From Heligmosomoides polygyrus polygyrus (taxonomy: Eukaryota > Nematoda > Chromadorea > Rhabditida > Heligmosomidae): a stretch of DNA of 64,000 nucleotides. The translations under genes and the position numbers were made by a program. Below the pieces are notes generated by a model, which saw only the letters and a list, made by a program, of their open reading frames with translations, was not told the origin of the DNA and did no database searches. Location: the NCBI GenBank assembly GCA_947396885.1, contig OX377202.1, positions 12,524,001 to 12,588,000 on the forward strand, read 5' to 3'. Of this stretch, positions 10,990 to 21,875 are shown one piece after another; the stretch's first letter is position 1; every line of letters starts with the position of its first letter.

Positions 10990-11262
10990 GTCACTAAATT
11001 GTTAAGAGATTGATAAAGAATATTCGAATATTCGACTATTCGAATATTCGTTATTCGAAGCCTTCGAATATTCGAATAAACGAATAATTCGAATATTGGA
11101 CTTTCTCGAATATTCGAATAATCGAATAATTCGAATATTGGACTTTCTCGAATATTCGAATAATCGAATAATTCGAATATTGGACTTTTTCGAATAGTCG
11201 AATATTCGAATATTCGAAATTCGAATTTATTCGAAATTCGACTATTCGAAATTCGAAAAGGA
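10990..11262. repeat. TTCGAA-rich minisatellite, 42-bp units
   Basis: The landmark CGAATAATTCGAATATTGGA recurs at 11081, 11123 and 11165, spacing exactly 42. Flanking TTCGAATA-rich sequence is more degenerate. The array ends in GGACAAAGGTATA, the inverse complement of the boundary of the related array at 3641-3910, and then runs into a shared GGCTAGGGAAGGGACTC segment. Confidence 0.85.
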
Positions 11263-11628
11263 CAAAGGTATAGTGCGTGCGATCCAAGCTGCTCGCACGG
11301 AAACTGCTTTCGTCGCACAGTGGGAGTCGGCAGCTGGGAATCAGGCTAGGGAAGGGACTCTAGGATGTGGTGCAACAATTCCGCACCGAAGAAGAACCGA
11401 GCCCCCGACCTCCCATGCAGCACGCCACTATCCACCGCTCCATGATCCGTTTGCCGTTAGTGTCAACGCGGGCATATAAGACATCGAACGAACGCCCCTC
11501 AGTGGAGGGCATCAGCAGAAGTCGGTTAGGTGTAAGTAAGACCTTGTATATGTAGCTGTCAGTAGCATGCGCGACATATAAATAATAAGTAAAATATACC
11601 GTCTCCCGTTCCCAAAGGTGCCTTCGCA

Positions 11629-11890
11629 ATGGACGACAAGAAGATGCTCTACCGACCAGTTCTCCTTCTCCGGCTCCGGCCGATCCGCGAATGAGGCCCA
11701 TGGCTTTCTACAGAAGACAATGAAGGAGCATAGCCCCTCTTGAGTGACGTGCTTCAATTGGTATCGCAAGTTCGACAACGGTGAAGAATCGCTCGAGGAT
11801 TCACAACGCACAGGTCGACCACATTGCATGACGGACAGCTGGTACAGCTCCGCGTCAGTCGCTCGTCGCTATGCACTACCCAGAAGTATT
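11629..11890 (+). pseudogene. Mariner transposase, N-terminal remnant
   Basis: From ATG at 11629 the frames contain a mariner N-terminal DNA-binding region: MDDKKMLYRPVLLLRLRP, then after a shift EAHGFLQKTMKEHS, a TGA, and TCFNWYRKFDNGEESLED with QRTGRPHC, matching the second helix-turn-helix and the GRP linker of mariner transposases. Several stops and shifts are present. The matching C-terminal half in the same orientation lies at 13405-13850, so the two may be one copy split by later insertions. Confidence 0.7.
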
Positions 11891-12406
11891 GCTCTTCTAC
11901 GTTTCTCGGGGGTGCAGTTGGTTGCTCTGTCACTGAAGGGAGTTTACCAAAGGCCTACCATTACTTTCTCCTAGACGAACTCTGCGTTCAAGCTCACGCA
12001 CAAATTGGGCTGAACCTGACCTGACGACCTTGATATCTTGTGAGTGATTCTGAATATATTCCATGCGACACGAGCGTAGATGTCCAGGAAACGCCGCCGG
12101 AGAGATGTGGTGTGCCCGAGAGTAGGGACACACAATCAGCGCGGCACAGTCTCCCAACGAACGGGTGTGTCTTGGACAACTCATGTGCTGAAACAAATCG
12201 TCAACCAACTGGTGTAGGCACGTCCGTGCACATCCCTCGCAAAGCAAGCACCTGATCAACTCACCGACTAAGTCACGCTCAGCGTTAGGGAATGATGCCT
12301 ACTCGTCCCTGTTATCGCCATTTTCTCAAAAATCGCGTGCACTTGTTGATTCAGGTGGATGTTTTGCGCCTACTATTTTTAGCATATAAACAAGTAAGGT
12401 GGAAGT

Positions 12407-12464
12407 GCGAAGTGCGTAAGTGGAAGACAAGCCTAACGGCATGTCTTCCACTTGCGCACTTCGC
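12407..12464. repeat. Hairpin with 23-bp arms
   Basis: GCGAAGTGCGTAAGTGGAAG... at 12407-12429 pairs with 12442-12464, one mismatch in 23, around a 12-base loop. It is not inside a recognised element. Confidence 0.85.
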
Positions 12465-12881
12465 TGAAGCATTACTAACCTACGAAAAGCAATTAGTGAA
12501 ACTTAAAATACACTGACATCTAGTTTTTACTGCGTACTTTTACGCCACGAAGCCGTTCACCACTTCAGTACGTTTATCATAGGCATTTTTTTTTCGGGCC
12601 GTCATATAACGTAATTGGTTTCGTAGTTGCCGTTGTGTAGTGCATAGCTGCTGTAGCGACATCCCACGTTGAATGGCTAATTTTGCCAGCGTGGGATGCG
12701 GGGAGGCGTATCCCGCGCGAGACAGACCACTTAAACGTAATCGACGGCTAACACAACTATGTATATGGAGGTAGAGTAGATAAAAGAGTGAAAGTCAATC
12801 AATTAAAGCTGAAATTCGGGCTAAGAGACCTCAAATCAATTAGTTTTTGAATAAAATATGAGGTTCGTTAAACGTCTTAAG

Positions 12882-13199
12882 CTGGAATCGTAGAATTGCT
12901 TTGAGCTCGAAACCAAGATTGACATAACATCTTTATCCATCTAACGTTTCAGCGCAACCGCCTTCGTCAGAGCCTGAAAAAAACAAGGGAACTTAGAGGG
13001 GTTCTTCGCCCAAGGCCCACCTTCTAGTAACAGAGGTCTAAGAGGATAAAGATGGAACGAAACAGAGCGGAAGTGGCACAACCTTAACTAACCTTAAGAT
13101 TGCAGCCGAGAGGCTGTCACGTCACTCTGGGATGGAGGCAGATCGGGCGGATGAGACTCTCGCCTTTTTCTCGAGCTCAAAGCAATTCTACGATTGCAG
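12882..13199. mobile_element. Foldback/MITE-like element with 29-bp inverted ends
   Basis: Arm 12882-12910 (CTGGAATCGTAGAATTGCTT...) is the inverse of 13171-13199 with one mismatch in 29. The 260-base interior holds AACGTTTCAGCGCAACCGCC and TCGTCAGAGCCTG. Similar core motifs (GCCGAAACGT with GAAGAAGGCG) occur in the palindromic insert at 33948-34123. The total length is 318 bp with no ORF, so it is non-autonomous. It lies between the two halves of the split mariner. Confidence 0.7.
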
Positions 13200-13404
13200 T
13201 TTAACAATATGCTAAGATTCAGCGACGGCCGGACATGGAATATATCGCGTCTTAATCATTTTCAAGCTATAGTGAAGGCATTCATCTTCTGTAACCTTGT
13301 TAGGATGCGGTCCCCTCCAACCAGGATTGATATGCTAGAATATGATGATGACATAAACATACTCGCTCACCTGTTGCAACTGCAGTAGCCAACTACCCAT
13401 CATC

Positions 13405-13850
13405 ATCATTTTGTCTAGTTGTACACCTTCGACGGGCAGTAGGGTACAAACGGACTTCTGCAACGATCGGTTGCTGTCCCGTAACGAAACTGTGACAGCG
13501 GACTTGTATTGTCAGCAGCTGGATAGACTGGCCGCCAAAATCACAGAAAAGCGTCCGAATCATGGCATAATTCGATTCTTGCACGGCAATGCTCGACCAC
13601 ACATTGCAAGAATGACTCGTCAAGAGCTTCTTCACCTTGGATGGGAAGTGCTGCCTCACCCTCCGTACAGCCCAGATATCGCACCAGCAGGCTGTCACCT
13701 TTTCCTGTCTCTCTCCAATGCCATACAAGCAAAAACGTTCGATGACGAGGGCGCCGGGTGACTGGCTTCTTCGAATCAAAGCCTGAAAAGTTCTAGGGTG
13801 ACGGATCGGGAGTCTGTCTGAAAGGTGGAGAAGAGTGATGGAACCTCTTT
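13405..13850 (+). pseudogene. Mariner transposase, C-terminal remnant, catalytic residues lost
   Basis: The stretch ETVTADLYCQQLDRLAAKI, then FLHGNARPHIARMTRQELL and LPHPPYSPDIAPAGCHLF, aligns with the C-terminal catalytic half of a mariner transposase. Shifted frames downstream give GFFESKPEKF and a WRRVM-like end. The second catalytic aspartate (HDN in active relatives) is glycine here (HGN), and the third (normally ...DYH) is replaced in PAGCH. The copy is inactive. It matches the orientation of the N-terminal remnant at 11629-11890. Confidence 0.8.
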
Positions 13851-13885
13851 TCTTGACGTGTTTCGCTTTTTTTGTAAAACTAAAA

Positions 13886-14088
13886 GGTACATGTCGCGTG
13901 GGTGAGCAGCAGTGGTAGGTGGGAGCGCGCCAGCCAATGATAACCAAACAGAGCATGCCCCGAACGCATGCCAGCCCATTAGGGTGCCGACTGAATACGC
14001 CCTCTCTGAACGGCATGCCTATTCAATGCGGTCTAATTAGTTTAGGCGTTCCCACCTACCAATGCTGCTCACCTACGCGACATATACC
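13886..14088. mobile_element. 203-bp MITE, 8-bp target duplication
   Basis: The ends are inverted repeats of about 43 bp: left GGTACATGTCGCGTGGGTGA..., right inverse GGTATATGTCGCGTAGGTGA.... It is flanked on both sides by AACTAAAA (13878-13885 and 14089-14096), an 8-bp target duplication as made by hAT-type and a few other cut-and-paste transposases. There is no ORF. Partial relatives lie at 34234-34420 and 39873-39946. It sits just downstream of the mariner remnant. Confidence 0.8.
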
Positions 14089-14137
14089 AACTAAAAAAAT
14101 GTGGTGTCTTGAAAATGGCGAGAACTTCTGCAACAGC

Positions 14138-14222
14138 CTAATTGTATATAAGGGGTGGAGATTCTCGTGGTGGTATTCATCTTCGCCGTTCAGATATACG
14201 CCTGGGACAGTTTCCTGCTGAT
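14138..14222 (-). mobile_element. Terminal fragment of the TTA-duplicating foldback family
   Basis: The minus strand reads CAGGCGTATATCTGAACGGC followed by GAGAATCTCCACCCCTTATA, matching the ends of the 20138-22457 element and the fragment at 49306-49410. Confidence 0.55.
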
Positions 14223-15690
14223 ATTTAACAACAGGAATGTAAAGACTGTGCCTTCCTCTCCTACATATGCCTTGTCAGCGGTGCTCTTAAGAAAGCCACT
14301 GGAGCTACTGAAACGCAATGGGACGAGGTCCTAAACATCATAGTGAGATCTGCATTCCTATGTCTGCTAAGAAGAGTTTGAAGACCGGGAGCCCTAGATC
14401 TTGCAAGATCATACTGTATGAAATCATATTCTATTGTAAAGCATCTCACATACAATTTTTGCCTTCAAAATCATCAAAGGAATGGTGCGATTAAGGCCGT
14501 CGAAGTATTGGATCTTCAAACCGACTTTTAGGAGAAGGCGATCGTGGAGTATGGCTTATCATGAAACAGGCCGTTTCAACCAGGGTCTATGGACGAACTC
14601 CTTCGTAGTGCGAGTCACGAGATGGCTTGAAAGGCTCCCCACACAGCTCCTAGCTTGTTATAAGTTTCTGTTTTCAGAACCACCTTGTCGAAAATCAATA
14701 TCTTAGACACTATAGGATTGATAGATGTCTCCTAACTGGGTAGTTTCGATTGGTTGTAGGTGTCCACTTCACGGCCCAATGTTTGAGTAGACCCAGCTGT
14801 GCATTTGACCACTAGCTTGTGTGCTTGTGTTTTTGTTCTTTGTTCAGTATTTTCCCCAATTTTTCAGTCATAAAGAGGTTTTGAAGCAGCCGACCTCTTA
14901 CTGAAAAAATAAAAAAAAAGGTATGATATTGCTTTCGTTGACCGCTGTTTAATGTATTATTAAGTTTTTTGTTTTCAAATTTCTCTCCATATTCCAGCTG
15001 ATAAGGTTAAGCTAGATTCTTCAGCCAATTACCCTACGTTACTTCGTATCTGGCCTACAGAGCATTTGTAAGCTCAGCAGTTTTTCAGTGCGCTCGGATA
15101 GACATGATACTTCCTGACCGTCACCCGTGGTGCGCGATAGTATAATGAGGTTCCTGAGAAACGAGCCCACCCGGTGATGCGTGCTCAGGGAGTTCTGGAA
15201 TTGCTTTATCCCTTGAAGAGCATCGTATGACTATAATGTCCGGGTGGCCGCATGGCTCTAAAGGCTCCTGGTTCTGCTGTTTCATCGGGGCCTTTCTCAA
15301 TGGCCTCCATTTTATGGTCTCAAAGTGACTTATAGCAAATTTGTTTTTATTTTGCGGATATATCTTTTTTCAATTGCGGCAACAGCATCATTAACAGCAA
15401 GGAACGAAAGTTTTGGGATGAAGTAGGAGAGTGCTTCAAAACCTCTGTTCACCAGTGGTCGGATGTTCTTTTAGTGTTTTGGGCCAATGATGGCTCTGTT
15501 GTTTTGTGTTGCTCTGGTTTGTGTTTGAGATTGGGTTGGGTTATTTCTTAGGTTAGGCTGCTTCATGCTAGATCAGCTAAGGTATTACTCTGTTATCGTA
15601 ATGCTTGTTTTTATTTTGTTTCTACTCTGTTATGCAAATTGATGTTTGATTTAGTTGCATTCCCGTACGAGCACGTCTCTCGCGACGTAA
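14223..15690. other. No supportable gene
   Basis: About 1.4 kb of moderately AT-rich spacer with short frames only. No domain, splice-site pair or repeat partner was recognised. Confidence 0.5.
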
Positions 15691-15694
15691 CAAA

Positions 15695-15741
<47 letters not shown>

Positions 15742-15742
15742 A
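15691..15742 (+). repeat. (AAAT)n tract
   Basis: About 12 AAAT units. Its resemblance to the LINE tail at 10076-10122 suggests a retroelement 3' end, but no LINE coding sequence was recognised upstream. Confidence 0.85.
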
Positions 15743-15873
15743 CTTCCGTGTAATGTTATTTAGCACACGTTTAAGGAGTCCCTTCTTGAAGGCATTACAT
15801 ACATGTAATCCGAACTCCACTGTCGGACGAACTTTAGAACTTGGAAGCTAGCAAAAATAATTTTGAATCTTTA

Positions 15874-16161
15874 GACCGTGTGGCGCTTTCGGAGGAGGTG
15901 CCGGCTGTCGAGTGCACCCAATACCAGGTTCTTGGTTCGTTCAGGCCAACTAAGCCTTCCATCCCTCTAGGATCATTGGTTCTAGACTTGTTTGGGAAAG
16001 GTAAATAACTGACGTGTTCATAGGCTGGCCACCGCACGTCATTGTCCGGCCAAATATGTACGCGTTGAACTTGTCTCCTCTATGACATTCCATAGAAGCA
16101 GATTGCGTGGTGCATCCCAAAAGGGATTCAGTAACGCCGTCCTTTACCCTTACCCTTATCT
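15874..16161 (+). mobile_element. tRNA-derived SINE, copy 1 (diverged)
   Basis: It shares with the other copies the segments GGAGGAGGTGCCGGCTGTCG, AATACCAGGTTC and GGCTGGCCACCGCA, CATTCCATAGAAG and the tail GCGTGGTGCATCCCAAAAGG with (CCTTTA)-type repeats. The promoter head is damaged, with the B-box area shortened. Confidence 0.7.
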
Positions 16162-16930
16162 TACTCATTTGAGCGCAGAATCTTGAACAGCATAGAAGTC
16201 GTGTGATTCGCTTTCTTCCTAACCGCACTGAAATGACTTCTGAATGCAGTGCGTTGAGATGTCAAAAACCCAAGGTCGTGAACCTCAATTTCATAACCCA
16301 AATCGGTGATACGGCGTCATTCATTGTCTTCTGACGCGAGATCTGCACACGTCGTTCTGGACGCTTGACTTTTGTGTCAAGCGTTGACCATCTGTGACAC
16401 AGGGCAGCCTCCATGATCTTCGAAACTTGGTGGCAATGAATGATCGGCGTGATAAGGACGCATTCGTTCGAAGACACTCTGTCGCCGTGGTTATCAGCAA
16501 GTTTTGTGTAACAACGCCAGCTGTTTCGTCGCCGTTTTTACCGTTATGTCTGTTCATAGTATTCCTAACGAACTTCCACACCTCTGTGGTGGCTGAACTA
16601 TTGACACTCTTGTCTTATAAAGATCAGGTACCGCACTTTCACAAGTGTAACTCACGCAAATTATTTTGGACGACAAAAACGCAACGAACATAATTCCACG
16701 TCTCGCAGATGTTGTGGCACGTGCCAACAGCTTCTGCTGTATAGCAGTTCTTTCACGTTTTTTCTCTCTTTTTTTGCACAATTTTTACAGTCACGTCACA
16801 TAGACGTTTTTTCTTCAAGTCGAAAACAGTTAGCTGGCACGTCCTGTAGAACTGTCCACGTTCGACTTTCAATGAATATTTTTTGTTAATATGTTTTTAT
16901 AATAATATGTGCTTTTGCTAATTTTTTATA

Positions 16931-18213
16931 TTAGGTTGTAACGAATTAAATGGCACTGGCTCGCGCCATTTTTTGGCGCGTCTTTACGCGTTTAATCAAG
17001 AACAAACCGTAACATGTGGCACATCGTTTAGAAGCACAAACTTTGCTCTACCGGTGAGTGCCAAATTTTCTATGTAAAAGTGGGAAAACTTTAGAGTTTT
17101 ATTGACTTTTTTTGCAGATGGACAAAAGGGTAATCCGAGGCATTTACTTGTATGAATTCAAGCTGGGCACTACAGCTAAGAAGGCGGACGAGAAGATCAA
17201 CGCCGCATTCGGTCAAGGATGTTCCACAATTCGGACGGCGTATCGTTGGTATCAGAAGTTCCGGAATGGAGATGAGAGCTTGGAAGAACATGAAGGTCGT
17301 GGGAGGCATAGTGATGTTGATGAGGACAAGCTGAGAGATGTGGTAGAGGAGGATCCACACAAAGGTACCAGGGAGATAGCGAAGGTTCTTGGCGTCAGCC
17401 ACAACACAGCTGCCCGGCATCTGAAGGAAATTGGAAAGACCAAAAAGCTGGAAAGATGGGTGCCTTACGAGCTGTCTGAGGAGCAAAGAAACCGACGATA
17501 TGAGATCTCGTCCGCACTGCTTCTACGGAACGAAACGGACCCATTCCTTGATCGCATCGTAACCAGTGACGAGAAATGGATAATGTACGACAACAGGCGA
17601 CGAGCGGCACAGTGGGTGGACAGCGATGGGAGCCCCAAGGTTTTTGCGAAGCCGGAATTGCACCAAAAGAAAGTAATGGTGACAGTATGGTGGTGTTCGC
17701 TGGGAATTATTCACCACAGCTTCCTCCCTCCCGGTGAATCCATCACGGCAGAGAAGTACTGCATTGAAATTGAAGAAATGATGAAAAAGTTGAAGGATAT
17801 CCGGCCGGCCTTGGTAAACCGAAGGCGAGCTCTCCTTCTGCACGACAATGCTTGCCCCCATGTAGCACGAATGACATTGCAGAAATTGAATGAGCTGAGC
17901 ATTGACAGTCTACCACATCCTCCGTTTTCTCCCTACCTCTCCCCAACAGCCTACCATTTCTTCAAGCATCTTGGCGACTTCTGGTAGGGAAAATATTCAA
18001 ATACCAACAGGATGCCGAAAGTGCCTTCGAAGATTTCGTCAATTCCAGAACTTCTGATTTTTAAGCTACTGGGATAAAAAAGCTTGTGTCACGTTGGCAA
18101 AGATGTTTAGAATCAGATGGTTTTTATTTCGATTAATAAACTGGCCTACAAGCCGAGATATTAACTGTTTAAATTTACAGTGGTTCAGTGCCATTTATTT
18201 CGTTACAACCTAA
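16931..18213 (+). mobile_element. bandit-like mariner, TA-flanked, with intact inverted ends
   Basis: A 1283-bp element whose left end TTAGGTTGTAACGAATTAAA... and right end form 28-bp inverted repeats with one mismatch. It is flanked by TA on both sides (16929-16930 and 18214-18215). The TTAGGTTG terminus and the encoded transposase place it in the cecropia subfamily, which includes bandit from a hookworm and Hsmar1. It carries one decayed transposase gene at 17112-18136. The ends look usable, but this copy could move only with transposase supplied by another copy. Confidence 0.9.
17112..18136 (+). pseudogene. Mariner (DD34D) transposase, catalytically dead and frameshifted
   Basis: The ATG at 17112 opens the paired helix-turn-helix DNA-binding region (GQGCSTIRTAYRWYQKFRNG, then ARHLKEIGK), the WVPYEL linker motif, and the DDE domain. 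The first catalytic aspartate is D153 in TSDEKW and the second is D245 in LLHDNACPH. The third, expected at position 280 in the DD34D spacing, is alanine (PTAYHFF, GCC at 17949-17951), and the preceding conserved SPD is SPY. The frame then loses one base near 17981, giving a TAG at 17985, and the restored frame has TAA at 18062-18064 before the natural end at 18136. An uninterrupted 291-codon stretch makes it look more intact than it is. Confidence 0.9.
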
Positions 18214-18694
18214 TAATAATATGTTTTTCTTCATCTTGTTGGCGTGTGGAAACGCAGTCCAAAATCTCAGCAGGCTCAAAGATATGAAGCTCATACAGCT
18301 CTGGGATATTTGGTCAGCGGGGGACGGTCAAGAGGTGCAAAGTTTGACCAAGCCCCTCACTGGGGGGAGGGTTCGGGTTCAGCCTTAAAGGGAGGCACTT
18401 CATTTCAATAGGATCTAGTAACTTTCTGATGAAAACAAGGTAGAATTAGATTCTCTCTCTCTCTCTCCCCCCCCCCACATCCCCTTCTAGGGAGTGCAGG
18501 ACCTACATTCGCCCCATTGTTGAAAGTGGCACTATGGTTTTCAATCCACGCTTTAAGAAAGACATCAGATTTCTAGAAAGTGCTCGGAACAGCTTCACAA
18601 GAAAAATGATGCTGTGCTGTAGTGGCGTCGGTTATCGGTTCATCCCGGATGGGGATTCACGATCGTAACTTATAGGATTATCAACTCTGGAAAG
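18214..18694. other. Spacer between two mariners; CT microsatellite
   Basis: This holds a (TC)n run followed by a C-run at about 18452-18477. Nothing else was recognised. Confidence 0.5.
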
Positions 18695-18696
18695 TA

Positions 18697-19584
18697 CCAG
18701 GCTGTCCAATAATTCTTGTCCGAAAATTTCACCATTTTTAATTTTTTTTTTCAACTTTATTGAAAAATAAGTCTAATCAACGATATAATCACCACAGTTA
18801 TCCACAACAGTGGCCCATCGATTGGGCAGGTCGCCGATGCCCTTCGTTCAGAACTCCGGGGCTGCGACTCGAAGAAGTCCGCGATGCCGGATTTGAGGTT
18901 GTCGTACTGGGTGAAATTTCTTTCGGCCAAATGGTGCTTCAGCGGGCGGAACAAGTGGTAGTCGGAGGGGGCGAGTCCGGGGAATACGGCGGATGGGCAA
19001 CCGTCTCCCAGCCGAGCGTCGCCAACTTCTGCTGGGTCTCCTTCGCCACATGGGGGCGCGCGTTGTCGTGCAGCAGGTGGACCGAGGCCCGTCGGGGACG
19101 CTTTTCTCGGATGGCGGCGGCTAGTTTCTCGAGCTGATCGGTGTAGATGGAGGCGGTGACCGTCCTGCCTTGCGGAGCAGCTCGAAGTACACCATGCCCT
19201 TGGCGTCCCACCAGCAGCAGAGCATGTTCTTCAGCTGGTGTTCCCTGTCCTCGAGGCTCGTGTCGCCGCTCTCGAAACGATTGAACCAGCGCCTGACTGT
19301 GTGTTGGGACACTGCATCCTCCTTGCACGCTCTGCAGATGTTGGCGACCGCGGTGCCCGTGTCGTTGCCCAGCAGCCACTCGTAGTACACGAACGTACGA
19401 ATTCGACCTTGGTCCATTTTAGCTTGTACTGGTAGCTAGACGCGGCGACTGCGCCTTACATACCCCTAGCGTGGAACTCTGGAGAACCTTCTAGAAGTTT
19501 TTACACTTGCCTGATATTATAACACTTCTAAAGAAAATTATAGAATTTTCAAAATTTTCGGACAGGAATTATTGGACAGCCTGG
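18697..19584 (-). mobile_element. 888-bp internally deleted mariner with decayed transposase
   Basis: The inverted ends start CCAGGCTGTCCAATAATTC and agree over about 32 bp. TA flanks both sides (18695-18696 and 19585-19586). The minus-strand frame starts at 19417 with MDQGRIRTFVYYEWLLGNDT, then HTVRRWFNRFESGDTSLED, and jumps directly to CCWWDAKGMVYFELL. The part between the DNA-binding domain and the middle of the catalytic domain (roughly 100 residues, including the first catalytic aspartate) is deleted. LLHDNARPHVAKETQQKLA with the second aspartate follows in another frame, and further shifts separate the DYHLFRPLKHHLAERN end. It is a non-autonomous derivative. Confidence 0.88.
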
Positions 19585-19586
19585 TA

Positions 19587-20134
19587 GAAGGAAGAGAAAT
19601 GACCTCATCATGTTCTTTAAAATTATTACTGGTAAGACTGCTATTGAGCCAACACCATTATTTCACCATATCAGGGTTAGCCTTGCAACAACACAAGCCA
19701 AATCCAGATTTTTCTTCACCAGAATATCTGAATACACTTATCTGAATACTCATTTCGGCTTACAATGAAACTCAGCGCCTTCAAATTGCTAGTTCATAAA
19801 GTCGTCAGCTCAGAGGTTTCTCAAATATGGGGGTCTGTTTGCGTTTTTAGCTCATGCTATTCTTAACAATTTTATGTTATTTGTTTACTTTTCTTGGTGG
19901 CTTCTGTTGACGTTTTCTTTCCCTTGCCTTCTACTGAGAGTTGTTTCTTTTTGTTTTTTTTCACCAGGATTTTATTGTGCTTAGGGAACATAATCTATTT
20001 TCGTATTACTAACTAGGAAAACTAGCTGTTTCAAGCGCACTTTCCATTCGTTCGTAAATATATAAACCAGGCATTCAACCGCTGTCAAAGCCGTCAAACC
20101 GTGCGCTCATCTTTGTAAATAGCAGCGTTCGTGC
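19587..20134. other. No supportable feature
   Basis: AT-rich spacer with short frames only. Confidence 0.5.
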
Positions 20135-20734
20135 TTACCAGGGAAGGTTTCAGGCGTAGGTCTGAACGGGAGGAATGGATAGCACTGCGAGAATCTTCAC
20201 CCTTCATAAAGTAGAAAAACATGCTTCTTTTTTGCTGAGTGCTTGAACTAAAAGAGCTACGGGCCCTCAAAGGCAGGGTACAGTAGCGCACCGTCAGCAC
20301 TTGCTCAGTCGGTGGCTCAGCAGGTTGCGGGGCTGCTTCAAGGGTGCTAGATCAGGTGTTCGACCCCGTGCTACGCACTATTCTTGCATTTTTTTCATAA
20401 CCGCTGGGCCCTTCATCAATTTGCTTCCTACACATCTCCTACACATTTATTTCACTCTAAATTGTCAAAAGGGTCAGATTCGTGATCAACACCCCACGAC
20501 CTCGACACCCGTATTCATCCGTACCTGCTGTACCCTACCGTAATCAGCCGAAATTTCAAAACGAATGTCAGGTTCGTGATCAGCACCCCAAATAACCCCT
20601 GTGGGAGAAGCCTGGGCGAAATCGGTGACTATGACCTCGACAGCCACCACCTAGTCACCACACCTCGACACCTAGTTTACCCGTACCTGCTGTAAGGTCA
20701 TAGTTCAACATTCGCTGAAAAACACAACGATGTA

Positions 20735-21232
20735 GGGGGGCAGTCGTTCGGTACACCGTGCTGCCCGCCGCCCACTTCCCGCCCTGCGCGCGCCCCCCTA
20801 TTTGGACAAGTTTGCTGCCCTCGAAACCGTCGTTAATTTGCGTGAAGTCGTCGAAAAACCTAACAACACGATTGGGAAGCGCATCTCGGAGAACTCTGAA
20901 GTCATTTTCCAGTCGGTTATGGAGGCAGCTGAGGAAAGGAGAATGTCGCTCTTCTCTCTAGATGCTTTCAATTTTCACCACAATTCTTTAAATTTTTGGC
21001 TCAACTAGAGACCTTGGCGCTGCAGCTGAAAACTCCTTCGTTCCAAATACGGTGAACAAGGTTCTGACTCTTGTCTCAAGAACTAAATCAATTCAGGATA
21101 AAGATGCAGGGCCAAGGGAAGTGATTAAAAATTCGATTCCTCCATGTGAAGGCAGGGAGCCGGACATCTTGTCCTCGGCGCGCCCCTCGCCCCGCCCCTT
21201 TCTTAGGGCGGTGTATCCAACGACTCTCCGCC
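20735..21232. mobile_element. 498-bp MITE with 9-bp target duplication, copy 1
   Basis: The left end GGGGGGCAGTCGTTCGGTAC and the inverse of the right end GGCGGAGAGTCGTTGGATAC form imperfect inverted repeats that continue ACACCG. The insertion is bracketed by AACGATGTA on both sides (20726-20734 and 21233-21241). Nine-base duplications are typical of Mutator-like elements. The internal sequence is about 85-90% similar by eye to copy 2 and includes GACAAGTTTGCTGC and CTCTGAAGTCATTTTCCAG. No long ORF. Confidence 0.8.
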
Positions 21233-21384
21233 AACGATGTATAATACAGAAAGCGAGAGAAGTAGGTGAAGCACAGCTCAAAACAAACCCTTATTTGAGA
21301 ATTTAGAGTGAAATAAATGTGTAGGAGATGTGTAGGAAGTAAGCTGATTTAAATCAGCCATCAAGGCACTACTGTACTTTCACG

Positions 21385-21875
21385 GGGGGGGGGGGGCAGT
21401 CGTTCGGTACACCGGGCTGCCCGCCGCCCACTTCCCGCCCTGCCCGCGCGGCCCTATTTGGACAAGTTTGCTGCGCGGAACCGTCCTTATTTGGCATGAC
21501 GTCGTACAGAAACCTAACAACTGATAGCATGCGATTGGGAAGCGATCTCGGGGAACTCTGAAGTCATTTTCCAGATGTTGTCAACTCTGAAGATGTTGCT
21601 GTACTTGTCGGAAAATGCGGACGACGCCTTAGTACTGAGCAATGTGGCGGGACCTGAAGAAACCCTTGGCGCTGCACCTGAAAACTCTTTTCCTCCAAAT
21701 ATGGTGCAAGATTCTCACTCTTGTATCAAGAACGAAATCAGTTCAGGATAGACCTGCAGGGCAGGGAAGTGATTAGAAATGCGATGCCTCCATGTGAAGG
21801 CCCGGACATCTTGTCCTCAGCGCGCCCCTCGCACCGCCCCTTTCTGAGGGCGGTGCATCCAACGACTCTCCGCCC
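21385..21875. mobile_element. 491-bp MITE with 9-bp target duplication, copy 2
   Basis: The same family as 20735-21232 and in the same orientation, but bracketed by a different duplication, ACTTTCACG (21376-21384 and 21876-21884). The two are therefore separate insertions and not a tandem duplication. The left end has an expanded G-run. Confidence 0.8.
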
